A stretch of 64,000 nucleotides of DNA from Lysinibacillus pakistanensis. Lineage in GTDB: Bacteria; Bacillota; Bacilli; Bacillales_A; Planococcaceae. The translations under genes and the position numbers were made by a program. Every line of letters starts with the position of its first letter. Position 1 is the stretch's first letter. The notes beneath the pieces were generated by a model, which made no database searches, was not told where the DNA came from, and saw only the letters and a program-made list of their open reading frames with translations. The stretch is from positions 62,001 through 126,000 of the forward strand of contig BBDJ01000001.1 of assembly GCA_001312325.1 (NCBI GenBank). Direction: 5' to 3'. Positions 9,519 through 20,737 of the stretch are shown here, piece by piece.

Positions 9519-9547
9519 ACAATATGCAAAGGTGAGTGATTTGGTTC

Positions 9548-10924
9548 TTAGCCTATTTGACTTAATAATGCTGTTGCCAAACCTAAGTAAATTAAAATAC
9601 TTGTAATATCATTTAATGTTGTAATAAAAGGACCTGATGCAACGGCTGGATCAATTTTCAAGCGATGCATTAGAAGTGGAATAAAAGAGCCTGCAAGTGT
9701 TGCAACTAAAATTGAACCACATAACGCTGCCCCTACCAACATTCCTAATAAGAGCTCTTGCTTCCAAATATAGATAATGCCAATAACAATCAAACCGCAT
9801 ACGACCCCAGACATTAAGCCTGTACCTGCCTCACGTGCTAACAATTTTAGCTTACTATGTTCTTCTACATCACCTGTTGCGATTCCTCGTATCGCTACTG
9901 CTAAAGCCTGTGTACCGCTATTTCCAGAAGTACCTGAAATAAGTGGAATAAACACTGCAAGTAACGCAACCTTTTCTAATGTTGCTTCAAATTGCCCCAT
10001 TAAGTTTGCTGTAAGCATACCTAAGAAAAGTAGTATCACAAGCCATGGCAAGCGTTTCTTTGCAGCCTGTAAGGAAGTCGTATCGAATTTATCCATATCG
10101 GAAATACCCGCTAATTTCGAGTAATCCTCTGAAGCTTCTTCATCGATAACATCAATAATATCATCGACTGTAATAATGCCAAGTAATACGCCCTTATCAT
10201 CAATAACTGGCGTTGCTAAGAAATTATAATCCTTCATAATTTGAGCAACTTCTTCCTGGTCATCTCCCGCATGCACCATCACGACACGTTCATTCATAAT
10301 AGAACGTATTAACGTATCCTCATCTGCAATAATTAAGTCACGAAGGGAGATAACGCCTGTTAAACGATGCGCCTCATCGACAACAAATATATAATAAATA
10401 GTCTCTGCATCTGGCGCCTCTTTCCGTAGAATGGTCATAGCTGAACGAACTGTCGAGTTTTCTGGAATTGCAACATACTCTGTTGTCATAATTGAACCGG
10501 CTGTATATTCATCATAGCTAAGAAGCTCATTAATTTCTTCAGCCGTTTCCTCATCCATCATGCCTAAATAGCTTTCACGTTGCTCTGTATCTAACTCATT
10601 TAATACGTCTGCTGCATCATCTGCATACATATGTGAAAGCATTTCAGCACCGTAAGAAGGTTCCATCTCAGCTAGATATGCAGTATATTCATCATCATCT
10701 ATTTCAATTGCCTCAAAAATATCAGCCATTTCAGTCGGAGCCAAGAATGAATAGATGATCTTCCTTATATCAGGTTCCACCTTCTCATAAAACGTTGCCT
10801 GATCATATGGATGAAGCTCTAAAAACTCTTCACGGAATGCATCAATATCATGTGCTTCCAGCATTTCTCGTAAATGTGCTTCGTCGAATTGCACATCATC
10901 CTTTTCATTTCTTTCCTCTATCAT
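9548..10924 (-). CDS. mgtE: Magnesium transporter MgtE
   Basis: An intact 458-residue Mg2+ channel. Order of domains: an MgtE N superhelical domain (residues ~20-130), two CBS domains (TAGSIMTTEYVAIPENSTV and RSIMNERVVMVHAGDDQEEVAQIM) that sense Mg2+, then five membrane helices from ~290 on, with the selectivity-region motif SGTSGNSGTQALA. ATG at 10924 follows GGAAGGAGGGG. No M-box riboswitch is recognisable in the short leader. It is transcribed alone. Confidence 0.95.
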   Translation of the reverse strand: MIEERNEKDDVQFDEAHLREMLEAHDIDAFREEFLELHPYDQATFYEKVEPDIRKIIYSFLAPTEMADIFEAIEIDDDEYTAYLAEMEPSYGAEMLSHMYADDAADVLNELDTEQRESYLGMMDEETAEEINELLSYDEYTAGSIMTTEYVAIPENSTVRSAMTILRKEAPDAETIYYIFVVDEAHRLTGVISLRDLIIADEDTLIRSIMNERVVMVHAGDDQEEVAQIMKDYNFLATPVIDDKGVLLGIITVDDIIDVIDEEASEDYSKLAGISDMDKFDTTSLQAAKKRLPWLVILLFLGMLTANLMGQFEATLEKVALLAVFIPLISGTSGNSGTQALAVAIRGIATGDVEEHSKLKLLAREAGTGLMSGVVCGLIVIGIIYIWKQELLLGMLVGAALCGSILVATLAGSFIPLLMHRLKIDPAVASGPFITTLNDITSILIYLGLATALLSQIG

Positions 10925-11288
10925 GCTTGTCCCCTCCTTCCGAGCATTTAATCTTTAATAGGTTGCCGCAAATCTACCTTCTATATAATAGAGTGTATGA
11001 TGCCTTTTCTGCAAACCCTTTTTTTTATTTCAAATAATTGAAACTAATCTCAAGCGAAAACTTCAATTCGGGTTTATAGAAGATTCTATCTTACTATACC
11101 CTACAATGATTATAATTTCTGTAAACATAACGTTAAAAAAAATTATTCACTGTATCATCAGCCAACGTCACTACTCGCTACAGTAAAACGATAAGGAGAT
11201 GCCCGTTTGCGCGAACATCTCCTTGATTATTTAACATGTTTCAGCAATAGTTTTCACTGAAAATAACTGATACTATGACTGATTATGG
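10925..11288. other. Intergenic region between mgtE and yjbO
   Basis: It holds the mgtE leader and, at 11193-11224, a hairpin AAGGAGATG/CATCTCCTT that probably terminates the yjbO operon. I see no gene in it. Confidence 0.55.
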
Positions 11289-12205
11289 TCAAGCCAAGGA
11301 GTCACGAATTAATCGTTGCATATCTTCATTTAATGCACTTGTAAAGTGAAGACTTTCTCCTGTCAATGGGTGGAGCATAGCTAAGGAGACACAGTGTAGA
11401 GCTTGTCTATTTAACTGTTCTCGACTACCACCATAAAGTTCGTCCCCAATAAGTGGATGTCCTAGATAGGCCATATGCACCCTTATTTGATGTGTACGAC
11501 CCGTGTGAAGCTTTAATCTTATATGAGTCATGGGCATATTATTAAAATTAAAACGCTGTAAAACGGTCACATCTGTATGAGCAAATTGACCATCCTCACG
11601 AACCTCTCGTTCAATGATACTTGTATCCTTCCGTCCGATAGGCATAATAATGGATTGTTTATCCTGACCAACATGTCCATGCACAATTGCTTCATATTGA
11701 CGGGAAATTTCCCCACTGCGCTGTGCAAGTCCTGTTAAATGATGAATATGAGCATGTTTAGCAATGCATAGTAAACCAGAGGTGTCACGGTCAAGCCTCG
11801 TCACAATATGAGCAGTAGATGCTAGACCTTGTTGTTGAAAGTGACCACATACTAGATTGGCTATGCTATTAGAAGGATGCTCCTTGAGGGAATGGTACTT
11901 TGATAGGCTGGTTTATTAAGTACTAAAATAGCATCATCCTCATAAACAATGGAAAGATTACCATATTCAACAGCAAGACCTTCACTTTTCTCTTCAGGAG
12001 GAAACTTCACCTCAACCTGATCGCCAATGTGTAAGATATGTCTGACATTGCATTCCACTTTATTGACAGTTAATAAGCCACCATCAAATTTAATGGCTGT
12101 TAACGCTCGCTTAGAGATTCGCCACTCTTGTAAGGCTTCCCGCAATATTTGACCTTCCTTTTCTGCAATAAAACGTAGCGTAAATCTTGTATCCATCTTA
12201 TTCAT
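11289..12205 (-). CDS. yjbO: RluD-family 23S/tRNA pseudouridine synthase YjbO
   Basis: About 305 residues. An S4-like N-terminal part ([20 protein letters not shown]) precedes the catalytic domain. The catalytic Asp lies in [12 protein letters not shown] near residue 135, and [12 protein letters not shown] is the conserved later motif. ATG at 12205 overlaps the nadK stop as ATGAATAA; a second ATG three codons on is also possible. A one-base deletion near 11878 (CCCTCAAGG) splits the frame and removes STIPSKEHPSN. It follows nadK as in B. subtilis. The modified uridine position is not known. Confidence 0.88.
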
Positions 12206-12992
12206 TTGCGACAAATGATTCGTGCACTCGCTCCCAGAATGGGAATGGACGAAAACGGGCAAAGCGGACACGTTCATTTGCTACATTAAAGGCTATTGAT
12301 TTCACATCGCCTTGTGTGACTTGCAAATGATCCACAGTCATATTAAAGTTTTGATCATTAACAGGACGTAATATACAGTGATGATGCGCTGGTAGGATTA
12401 ACGGTGAACCAACTGTACGGAAAACACGATTATTAATGGATGCAATTTCTGTGATTTGAAGTGCCGCTAGTGTTGGGTGGATAATGGCTCCTCCAAGGGC
12501 TTTATTATAGGCAGTACTACCAGAAGGCGTTGACACACAAAGGCCATCTCCACGGAAACGTTCAAATTGATTACCATTTAACTCTACATCCATTACCAAT
12601 GTGACATCAGGTGATTTTACTGTTGCTTCATTCAATGCTAAATACGTATTGGATTCCGCAGTATGATGCTCTACTTTTACTTCTAATAAAGGGTACTCCA
12701 CTACATTAAAATCCTTTTTGGCAATAGAGAGAACAAGCTTTTCTAATTCAGATGGCTTCCAGTCAGCATAAAAACCTAAATGCCCTGTATGGATACCCAC
12801 AAATGCAACTTGATCTAATAAATGTGAGTAGCGGTGAAAAGCATGTAATAACGTACCGTCCCCACCTATAGAAACAACAATTTCTGGTGATTCCTCCTCA
12901 TAAGTTAGGCCAAAATCCTGTAAATAAGTTTTGGCTAGCTCCATTAATTCGTTCGATTGTGCATCTCTACGTGATTGAATGGAAAATTTCAT
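12198..12992 (-). CDS. nadK: NAD kinase
   Basis: An intact 264-residue ATP-NAD kinase, making NADP from NAD. The GGDGT motif is in [15 protein letters not shown] near residue 45, and the NAD-binding region [21 protein letters not shown] is near 150. Its ATG shares one base with the relQ stop (TAATG), and its stop overlaps the yjbO start, so the three genes form one operon. Confidence 0.95.
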   Translation of the reverse strand: MKFSIQSRRDAQSNELMELAKTYLQDFGLTYEEESPEIVVSIGGDGTLLHAFHRYSHLLDQVAFVGIHTGHLGFYADWKPSELEKLVLSIAKKDFNVVEYPLLEVKVEHHTAESNTYLALNEATVKSPDVTLVMDVELNGNQFERFRGDGLCVSTPSGSTAYNKALGGAIIHPTLAALQITEIASINNRVFRTVGSPLILPAHHHCILRPVNDQNFNMTVDHLQVTQGDVKSIAFNVANERVRFARFRPFPFWERVHESFVANE

Positions 12993-13662
12993 TATGTGTC
13001 ACGCTCCTTCTCAGATAGTAAATTAGGATTCGATGCTTCTTTGTATTCACTAAAGTAAGCCTGTGCTTCCTGAATCTCACTGCGGATGGATGACATTTCC
13101 TCATCTAAACGGAAAGCGGCCTCTGCAGCACTTTGAAGACGATTTTTTTATCTCCTCTGGGAACATCCCTTTATATTTATAATTTAATGAATGCTCAATA
13201 GATGCCCAGAAATTCATGGCTAGTGTTCGTATTTGAATTTCAGCCAAAACTACTTTTTTTCCCCTGAATCGTCTCTACAGGATACTCTACAATCATATGA
13301 TAGGAACGATACCCACTTGGTTTATTATGTGTAATATAGTCACGCTCTTCTACTACACGCATATCTTTACGTTGGCGTATAAGTTCTGTCACTGTCGAAA
13401 TATCATCTACAAATTGACACATAATTCGAAGGCCAGCAATATCTCCTAGCTCATCGCCTAATTGTTTAGAGGGCTCAAAGGCTAGTCCTTTTTCTAATGT
13501 TTTGTCATATATACTAGCTAAAGGCTTTACACGTCCAGTGACAAATTCAATTGGTGAATTTGCATTGACAATGCCAAACTGGGAACGCATACCCTTTAAC
13601 TTCACTTTTAATTCATCTACTGCTTGTTTATAAGGACTTAAAAATATTTCCCATTGTCCCAT
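12992..13662 (-). CDS. relQ: Small alarmone synthetase RelQ/SasB (GTP pyrophosphokinase, YjbM)
   Basis: A single-domain (p)ppGpp synthetase of about 223 residues without a hydrolase domain. Motifs include [19 protein letters not shown] (ATP/GTP-binding G-loop region), [14 protein letters not shown] and [17 protein letters not shown], then [20 protein letters not shown] in the shifted frame. ATG at 13662 follows GGGAGG. Runs at 13251-13258 and 13143-13149 carry indels, so the C-terminal third is in other frames. It heads the relQ-nadK-yjbO operon. SAS proteins are activated by transcription under wall stress and by pppGpp. Confidence 0.9.
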
Positions 13663-13724
13663 CGCAAAAACCTCCCGACATTCGGTATCGAACAAAACCA
13701 ACACCGTCTGTTCGTTTTGTCTTT

Positions 13725-14109
13725 TTATTCAGCGAGAATTGTCTTAAAGTGTTGCTCCACTGCTTGGACAAATTCTGCTCCATAATTGTAATTTCCTTCA
13801 ATATTATACACGAGCATTTCTAATTCATCGTAGAAATTTGTAAGCTCAATCACTTTTTCACCTAGCTGTAGCTTTGGATTTTGCTTTTTTTTGTAAAATA
13901 TGTACAAGATTCTCCCAACTACTTGGTGGAAAACGCAAGTAATGATAGTCCTCTCCTGCATCAAGTAAATAAATAAATGCAAAGTCATCAGAATCTGCTA
14001 TCAATTGTGCAGCAGGTTTTAACTGTAAATTTTCTTCATTGTCGTTTAAACTAAAATGAAGCTGATCGTTTTCAAAATTCAATGTTTCAATTGTATAAAT
14101 TTTACGCAC
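13725..14109 (-). CDS. yjbL: UPF0738 family protein YjbL
   Basis: About 128 residues from GTG at 14109. It starts VRKIYTIETLNFENDQLHF and ends AEFVQAVEQHFKTILAE. A T8 run at 13885-13892 shifts the frame between ILQKK and QNPKLQLGEKVIELTNFYDELE. It has no membrane segment or known motif. It lies between relQ and the divergent yjbK, the order known from B. subtilis, which is the main reason for the name. Function unknown. Confidence 0.7.
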
Positions 14110-14296
14110 ATGCGGTTCCCCTTTTCGTCGTACTCTTCCTCTTATTTTATCATACAGGGTAAATAGTTGCAGTGTGTAAATGTTAAATCAAGAAATAATA
14201 CTTTATTCAAAATAGCTATGTTAATCAGCAATTTGATTCAATTTAAATTGCCCTATGAACAAAACTAGAAAAATAAAAATAGATAGGTGAACAAAA

Positions 14297-14899
14297 ATGG
14301 CACAACAACTTGAAATTGAATTTAAAAACCTTTTGACAAAGCAACAATATGAGTATTTACTACAAGAATTTCACATTCAAGAAAATGCTATTCATCGTCA
14401 AACAAATCATTATTTCGACACGCCCTCTCAAGCGATAAAAAAATAGACAAAGCGGGCTACGAATTAGACAAATTGACAATTATTATGAGTGTACGTTAAA
14501 AGAAAAAAAAGTGCGGCACACACACACATAGAAACAACGGATGTGTTAACTGCTAAGCAAGCCCAACTAATGATAGAGGGTAAAGGTTTTTATGCACACG
14601 AAGTAGCAAAAAGACTTGCTCGATATCATATTTCCCTTGATCAACTAGCCGTTTTTGGATCATTGACAACTGATCGTGTTGAAATACCGTATAAAGACGG
14701 TCTTCTAGTTTTTGATCATTCTTTCTATTTGCAGTGTGACGATTATGAGGTAGAATATGAATCAAAAGATGCAACAAAAGGAAATGTGATTTTCGACGAA
14801 TTTCTACAGCAATATCAAATCGAAAAAAAAGCGACAGATAAGAAAATCGCACGCTTTATGAAGGCTTTACAAGCAGAAATAAATAATACGAATAGCTAA
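14297..14899 (+). CDS. yjbK: CYTH domain protein YjbK
   Basis: A CYTH-fold (triphosphate tunnel) protein of about 200 residues. The signature ExExK is at the start (QLEIEFKNLL). Metal- and phosphate-binding basic residues follow in HYFDTPS and the corrected SGLRIRQIDNYYECTLKEK. Indels in the A7 run at about 14439 and near 14500 break the first third; the rest runs from ETTDVLTAKQAQLM to 14899. CYTH enzymes hydrolyse triphosphates or cyclise nucleotides. YjbK sits near the alarmone synthetase gene, but its substrate is not known. Confidence 0.78.
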
Positions 14900-14931
14900 A
14901 CCAATATCAATAAGAAAGGGTGACCAATTTC

Positions 14932-15693
14932 TTGGATATCCAATCAATTAAAACGTTACTTGAAATTCAAGCATTGCAAACACTAGGAGCGACAGAAAAC
15001 ACATCTTCCAACACTGTAACAGACAGTAGCTCAATGTTCTCTAATATGATTGGGGAATTGCTTGGAGATGCTACGACGGCTAGTAATGCAAAACTTTCTA
15101 GTCTACTTGGATTAAATGGTTCCTCTGCACTTCCAAATGACTTATCTGAAAACGCACAAACCTTATTATATAAGGGCTCTAATGCTGTTTTCGTACCTCC
15201 CTATGTGCAAGCGGCATTAGCAAGCTCACAATCTAGTACAAAGCTTGATTCATATGTTTCAGATGATGTTATCGGTTCAACAGCGTATGCTAATTCATTA
15301 TCAGGAGCAAATCGATATTCTTCAATCATTGAGAAGGCAGCAGCAACGTATAATGTACCTGAAAAGCTTATTGCTGCTGTTATCAAACAAGAGTCTAATT
15401 TTAATCCTTTAGCGCTAAGTCATGCTGGAGCACAAGGCTTGATGCAATTAATGCCAAAAACAGCTCAGTATTTAGGGGTTTCAAATGCCTTCGATCCTGA
15501 GCAAAATATTATGGCTGGAGCAAAATATTTACGCCAAATGCTAGATAAATTTGATAATGATCCAACGCTTGCTTTAGCTGCTTATAATGCTGGAGCATCA
15601 CGTGTCACAAAATATGGTGGTATTCCACCTTTCAAAGAAACACAGAATTATGTCAAAAAAAGTAATGAATTACTTTACAGTTTAATAGCATAA
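14932..15693 (+). CDS. yjbJ: Lytic transglycosylase YjbJ (SLT domain)
   Basis: A peptidoglycan-cleaving enzyme of 253 residues. The SLT domain occupies the C-terminal half: YSSIIEKAAATYNVPEKLI, the catalytic Glu in AAVIKQESNFNP, then AGAQGLMQLMPKTA and the closing LALAAYNAGASRVTKYGG. TTG at 14932 is preferred because AAAGGG is 12 bases upstream; the GTG at 14920 directly abuts that site. No clear signal peptide is visible, as with other YjbJ proteins. The gene is intact and follows yjbK by about 30 bases. Confidence 0.85.
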   Translation: MDIQSIKTLLEIQALQTLGATENTSSNTVTDSSSMFSNMIGELLGDATTASNAKLSSLLGLNGSSALPNDLSENAQTLLYKGSNAVFVPPYVQAALASSQSSTKLDSYVSDDVIGSTAYANSLSGANRYSSIIEKAAATYNVPEKLIAAVIKQESNFNPLALSHAGAQGLMQLMPKTAQYLGVSNAFDPEQNIMAGAKYLRQMLDKFDNDPTLALAAYNAGASRVTKYGGIPPFKETQNYVKKSNELLYSLIA

Positions 15694-15716
15694 TCACTGT
15701 TATTACGGTCTTTTTC

Positions 15717-15754
15717 AACAAATTTCACCCATGCTGGTGAAATTTGTGCTTTTC
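15717..15754 (+). terminator. Terminator after yjbJ
   Basis: The stem CAAATTTCACC/GGTGAAATTTG is followed by TGCTTTTCT. It closes the yjbK-yjbJ pair. The next 230 bases to yjbI show no gene. Confidence 0.8.
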
Positions 15755-15982
15755 TAGCAAAAAGCCATTCGAAAGAGCGCTTTGTTTGTGTTAACGAAAA
15801 GACGTTGATAGAATGAAGGTAGTCACAAGAATTTCATATTTTCCTGATGACAAAGTTTCCTTGGCGATAATACGTTGCGTTCAAACTTTCATCTCATCAC
15901 CTTTAGAGTTGAGAGTCTTCTAGTGAATGAAGATACAAAAATTGTACTTTACGATATAAAGAATTAAAGGAGCATTTAACTT

Positions 15983-16390
15983 ATGACTCGAAAATACACT
16001 GTTCCTTATGAGGAGCTGGGAGCTGAAAAACTGTCAGAACTCATTCATGCGTTCTATAAAAGAGTTGCACAGCATCCTGATCTTATTCCAATCTTTCCGA
16101 AAGATTTGACAGAGACAGCCCGCAAACAAATTCAATTTCAAACACAGTATTTAGGTGGTCCAAATCTTTTTACTGAGGAGCATGGACATCCAATGATGCG
16201 TGCACGACATATGAATTTTGCTATTACACCTGATCGTGCTCAAGCATGGCTTGAATGTATGTCCGAAGCAATGGATGAAGTTGGCTTGGAAGGGAAGTTC
16301 CGCGAAACTTATTATCAACGTTTAGTATTAACAGCTCATCACATGATTAATACGCCAAATGACGATGAGGGGGAATTGTTACGTGAATAA
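15983..16390 (+). CDS. yjbI: Group II truncated haemoglobin YjbI
   Basis: An intact 135-residue trHbO-type globin. The distal region FLGGP-like motif appears as TQYLGGPNLFTEEHGHPMMRARH, in which the proximal histidine is likely in RARHMNFAI. The C-terminal LTAHHMIN is typical. It binds haem and probably oxygen or NO. ATG at 15983 follows AAAGGAG. It overlaps spxH by eight bases, a conserved pairing that links haem/thiol redox biology to Spx turnover. Confidence 0.9.
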   Translation: MTRKYTVPYEELGAEKLSELIHAFYKRVAQHPDLIPIFPKDLTETARKQIQFQTQYLGGPNLFTEEHGHPMMRARHMNFAITPDRAQAWLECMSEAMDEVGLEGKFRETYYQRLVLTAHHMINTPNDDEGELLRE

Positions 16391-17193
16391 TATTCAAATG
16401 CTGCAAGAGCCAACTCCAGTGATTACGACTGCTAATAAGCCTATTGAATTGTATATTTTCGTAGATCCACTTTGTCCTGAAGCTTACAGTATGCATGCTA
16501 TTCTTCGTAAATTACAGCTTGAATACAACCATTACTTTACATGGCGCTTTGTCCTAAGCACAGAGCTTTCATCATTAAATTGTCTCAGTAAGCGTGTAAA
16601 GGGATGTATTTCAGGTATTGAACTCGACATAAATCATCCTGTTTTGCCTTCTATCGCTATTAAAGCAGCTGAATTACAGGGCAAACGTTCAGGTGCACGC
16701 TATTTGTCGAAATTACAAGAATATGTATTACTAAGCCATGAAGATGTAAATTCCTATGCTACACTGTTAAAAATTGCAGAGGATGTTCAATTAGATATGA
16801 ATGAATTCACTGCAGATTTTGGTTCAAAGGAAGCTGCACGTGCCTTCCAATGCGATTTATATATAAAACGCGAAATGGAAGTAGATGAAGTGCCGAGTAT
16901 TGTATTTTTTTAATGAATGCATTGAAGATGAGGGTCTTAAAGTTAGCGGTAGCTATTCCTATGAAGTTTATGAACATATTTTACAAGAGATGCTAGATGA
17001 ACAACTTGTACGTCAACCATTACCAACAATAGAAGAGTTATTTTCGAAATTTCATACAATCTCAACAAATGAAGTAGCTTTTATCTACTCATTAACTGAG
17101 CAAGCAGCTGAACGTGAATTAAAGAAACGTATGCTGCAACAAAAGATTGAACGAATTCAGACAGATCACGCTACACTTTGGCGTATTAAATAA
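16383..17193 (+). CDS. spxH: ClpXP adaptor SpxH (YjbH)
   Basis: SpxH delivers the redox regulator Spx to ClpXP. The protein is about 270 residues with a DsbA/thioredoxin-like fold. GTG at 16383 follows GAGGGGG and overlaps the yjbI stop. The thioredoxin region reads YIFVDPLCPEAYSMH: the first Cys is kept but the second position of CxxC is Ala, where B. subtilis has Cys. The conserved GSYSYEVYEHILQEML follows. A T7 run at 16905-16911 shifts the frame (SIVFF to FNECIEDEG). The Spx gene lies 5 kb away. Confidence 0.87.
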
Positions 17194-17218
17194 TGCAATT
17201 ATACTATTATCATAAAGA

Positions 17219-17257
17219 ATAGGGACTCGACATTTTTTTGTTGGGTCCCTATTTTTT
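17219..17257 (+). terminator. Terminator after spxH
   Basis: The arms AGGGAC and GTCCCT enclose a T-rich loop and are followed by ATTTTTTAA. Confidence 0.75.
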
Positions 17258-17281
17258 AATGAATATTTTTAAATATAAATA

Positions 17282-17323
17282 AAGAAGCGCCTCTATCCTC
17301 GACAGATAGAGACGCCTCTTTTT
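17282..17323 (+). terminator. Second hairpin after spxH
   Basis: A strong stem AAGCGCCTCTATC/AGATAGAGACGCCTCTT is followed by TTTTC. No gene lies between it and the first terminator, so it is a backup terminator or ends a short transcript. The rest of 17324-17570 shows no convincing gene; an 80-codon frame there is low-complexity. Confidence 0.7.
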
Positions 17324-17574
17324 CACAAAGGGGATGGGAGAAATGTTCACGTTCAAACAAAGGGGTGTATGTTTGTTTTGTGATTTATTTCACAAGATTT
17401 ACTTTATCATGGAATAATAAATTTAGCAATGATACCGATAGTAGATTCACAAATTTGTCAAATAGAAAGCGATTACAGACAGTATTTTTCCAAGATGTGC
17501 ACTTTCAAACATATAGAAATCAAAAAAAATCATTATTCTTTTCTTTTTTTATTGGTAGGTGGATGATTAAAAAA

Positions 17575-17603
17575 AAGGCTGTAGAAATTTTCCTACAGCC
17601 TCT
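17575..17603 (-). terminator. Terminator after pepF
   Basis: The stem AGGCTGTAG/CTACAGCCT lies next to the pepF stop, with a T8 tract following on the minus strand. Confidence 0.85.
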
Positions 17604-17607
17604 CTAA

Positions 17608-19421
17608 TTAATTATTCAACAATAATTTTTCCAACTCATCTAAACGTTCTTCAAATACTTTACATGCATCATCAATTGGTTTTGCTACGTTCATATCAAC
17701 ACCTGCCGCCTTTAATACCTCAATTGGGAAGTCAGAGCAACCTGCTTTTAAGAAGTTATTAATATAACGTTCGACAGCAGGTGCCCCTTCTTCTAAAATT
17801 TGTTTGCTTAATGCCGTTGCTGCTGATTTTCCTGTAGCATATTGATAAACATAATAATTGTAGTAAAAATGTGGGATACGAGCCCATTCTAAGCCGATTT
17901 CCTCATCTAAAGCAATATCCTCACCAAAGTATTGTTTATTTAAATCATAGTAAACCTCTGTTAAACGGTCTGCGGTTAAAGATTCACCATTCTTATCCAT
18001 TTGATGAATGCGGTGTTCAAACTCTGCAAACATTGTCTGTCTGAAGACAGTACTTCTAAAGCCATCTAACCAATGATTTAATAAATATATTTTTTGTTGA
18101 GGATCTTCAATAGTCTTCAGTAAATAATCATTCAATAACTCTTCATTACATGTTGAAGCTACTTCTGCCACGAAAATGGAATAATCTCCATAGACAAACG
18201 GTTGATTGTTACGTGAATAATAACTGTGTACACTATGACCAAATTCATGAGCTAGGGTAAAGAGGTTATTCACATTGTCCTGCCAATTCATTAATATATA
18301 TGGGTTTGTTCCATATGCACCCGATGAGTAGGCACCACTGCGTTTCCCTTTGTTTTCTAAAACATCTACCCAGCGATTATCAAAACCACTCTGTACAATG
18401 CTTTGATACTCCTCACCAAGTGGTGCTAAAGCTTTCACTAAAATATCCTTGGCTTCATCATAAGTGACCTTCATCTCTACTTCCTTAACAAGAGGTACAA
18501 ATAAATCCCACATATGCAACTCATCAACGCCTAATAGCTTTTTACGTAATGAAATATAACGTTGCATAGCTGGTAAATGTTTATGGATTGTTTCTACCAA
18601 TTGATCATAAACATTTTCTGGAATGAAGTTATTGGACATTGCTGCCTGGCGAGCAGAATCATAATTTCGAATACGTGCATTGACATTGTGTTTTTTTCAC
18701 ATTCCCTGTTAATGTAGCAGAAAATGTATTTTTAAAATTACCATACGTTTCGTACATTGCTTTAAAAGCATTTTCTCGGACAGAGCGATCTTTACTTTCT
18801 AAAAACTTAATATAATTTCCATGTGTAAGCTGAACCTCTTCTCCCTCTTCATTTTTCACTTTAGGGAAAACTAAATCAGCATTGTTTAACATCCCAAATG
18901 TATTTGAAGCTGTACCTGTTACCTCAGACATTTGTGCCAGTAATGCTTCCTGTTCCGCTGGCAAAATATGAGGGCGAGCCATCGTTATCTCTTTTAAGGA
19001 TTGTTTATATAGTTGTAGGTCTTTATTTTCCTTTAGATATTGTTCTATCGTCTCTTCACTTAATGATAAAATCTCAGGTGTTAAAAACGACAGGGCAGCT
19101 GAGATACTAGTCGCTAGAGTTTGAATACGACTATTCATATCTTGATAGACGCTGTTTGTTGTGTCTTGGTCATAACGCATATGGGCATAAGTGTAAAGCT
19201 TCATTGCTCGTTCATAAATCTGGTCATGATAAGATAATACTGCTAATAAAGCATCTGCTCCATTTTTTTAACGTCCCTGCATAGCTAGATGCTTTCTTGG
19301 CAATTTCCGAGACTTCCTTATACTCTTCTTCCCAAAGAGCGTCAGTTGCAAATATGTCTTCCAAACGCCAAGTTAGCTTTTCTGGAACTTCATTTCTTAC
19401 TAAAACTTTGTTACTAGCCAT
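17608..19421 (-). CDS. pepF: Oligoendopeptidase F
   Basis: An M3-family zinc metallopeptidase of about 604 residues that cleaves short peptides in the cytoplasm. The zinc motif HEXXH is in TLAHEFGHSVHSYY near residue 385, with the third ligand Glu in FVAEVASTCNEELL. The C-terminus FYYNYYVYQYATGKSAA is typical of PepF. T7 runs at 18691-18697 and 19263-19269 split it into three frames. It lies between coiA and spxH as in B. subtilis. Confidence 0.93.
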
Positions 19422-19469
19422 GTGCCAGCCCCCTTATTATGTGAGTTTTTCCTATACTCTCATATTTTC

Positions 19470-20591
19470 TCAGTATATTGTGGCAATTGCAAATAAATGT
19501 GCATATACATGTCCACATATATCTGGAATATAATGGTTTTGATAATTTTTCGCAAATATGGCTCCATAATTTTGAATAGCCTTCACTGCTTGATCTGTAA
19601 TATCCATATTTTGTTCACTTAAAAAAAATCGAATCTCGCTTTTATTTAGTTCATGAGGCAATTGCTGAATACCTTGGCAAAAATAATGTAAAATGGTTTG
19701 CCATTCGAGAGAGAACATTGGAATTGCTTCACTAGCTTTTACAGGTATACCTACGTAATCAGGCATAGCAGTGAGAGTAAAACCTAATTCATAGCAACTA
19801 CGTAAAAATGCATCCTGTACACCCTTATGATTATGTAGTAGCCGCTGATAGGCAAATTGCCGACAGTATCTTTTATAAAGCTGCCAATATAGCCTGAATT
19901 CTTCTATTGTTATCACTACAGGCTCATAAAATGGAAAGTGCTGCATATTAGTAGTCATTTCTTGAACTTTTCCTATAAAAGTATGTCCATAAACAGGCAA
20001 AAGATTCGTCCAATAAATAAATCTGGCCGTCTTTGCATCATAGGTTATTAAATAGGGCTGGTCTTGCGCTGTATACGCAATGACTTTTTGCAAAATAGGG
20101 GAAATGTTGAGCTTTTGAATGCCTTGTAGGGATGAATTTTTTTAGAGATGTCTGGAAAAGCCATAATACCTGGATAGCATTTTTCTTATATCCCAATGTA
20201 CGTGATAACCATTTTTCATGAGTGATTGTACTACATTGAAATTCGATGGCAACCTGCCTTCGATCACTCGTTACAAGTAAATCTGGCCGCTGCGAAAGCT
20301 CTTTTAAATAAGGCTCTAGCATTACTGTATGCCCTATCTTTTTTAACCATTCGAATAATTGCAGTTTTCCTTGCAAGTGAAGTTGTGACTCACCCTCGGC
20401 AAATAACTGGGCACAGTTATTTTTGGATTGATGAGCAAAATGAGGATATTATATTTACCGATTTTTAGGTGAACAGGATGCTGACATTGTGGGCAATAAA
20501 ATTTCATAAATCGCCTATATCTTTGTAAATCTTCCCTCGTATATTGATATGGGAGAAAAAGCTGACGCTCCTCATTATAGGCAATTAACAT
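19470..20591 (-). CDS. coiA: Competence protein CoiA
   Basis: CoiA is needed for DNA uptake or recombination during transformation. About 373 residues. The N-terminal Cys pair is in FYCPQCQHPVHLKIG. The nuclease-like core RPDLLVTSDRRQVAIEFQCST has the Asp and Glu-x-Gln of a PD-(D/E)XK fold. ATG at 20591 follows AAGGAG. Indels near 20450 (one C missing before CATTTTGC) and in the T7 run at 20137-20143 divide it. The long C-terminal part (from VIAYTAQDQPYLITY) is family-specific. It sits between mecA and pepF. Confidence 0.85.
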
Positions 20592-20688
20592 AAAATCGTC
20601 TCCTTTTTGCCTAATTGTAAGGAAGTACTTATCTAGCAACAACTATTTAACGGCTTTTTCTTGAAATTTAAAAATTGACTCAAAAAAA

Positions 20689-20726
20689 GACTGTAAACAA
20701 CTTGATTGATTCAAGAGTTTACAGCC
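20689..20726 (-). terminator. Terminator after mecA
   Basis: The stem CTGTAAAC/GTTTACAG has a T7 tract on the minus strand and begins about a dozen bases past the mecA stop. Confidence 0.85.
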
Positions 20727-20737
20727 TAATAAATTAT

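Noticed and set aside
10925..11160. M-box magnesium riboswitch before mgtE
   Set aside because: None of the conserved M-box segments could be found and the likely leader is short.
17365..17607. An 80-codon gene after spxH
   Set aside because: Low-complexity Phe/Lys/Ser sequence, no ribosome binding site, and it runs into the pepF terminator.
17608..19421. True pseudogenisation of pepF and the many other split genes
   Set aside because: All breaks fall at homopolymers, the flanking frames are fully conserved, and essential genes are hit as often as others.
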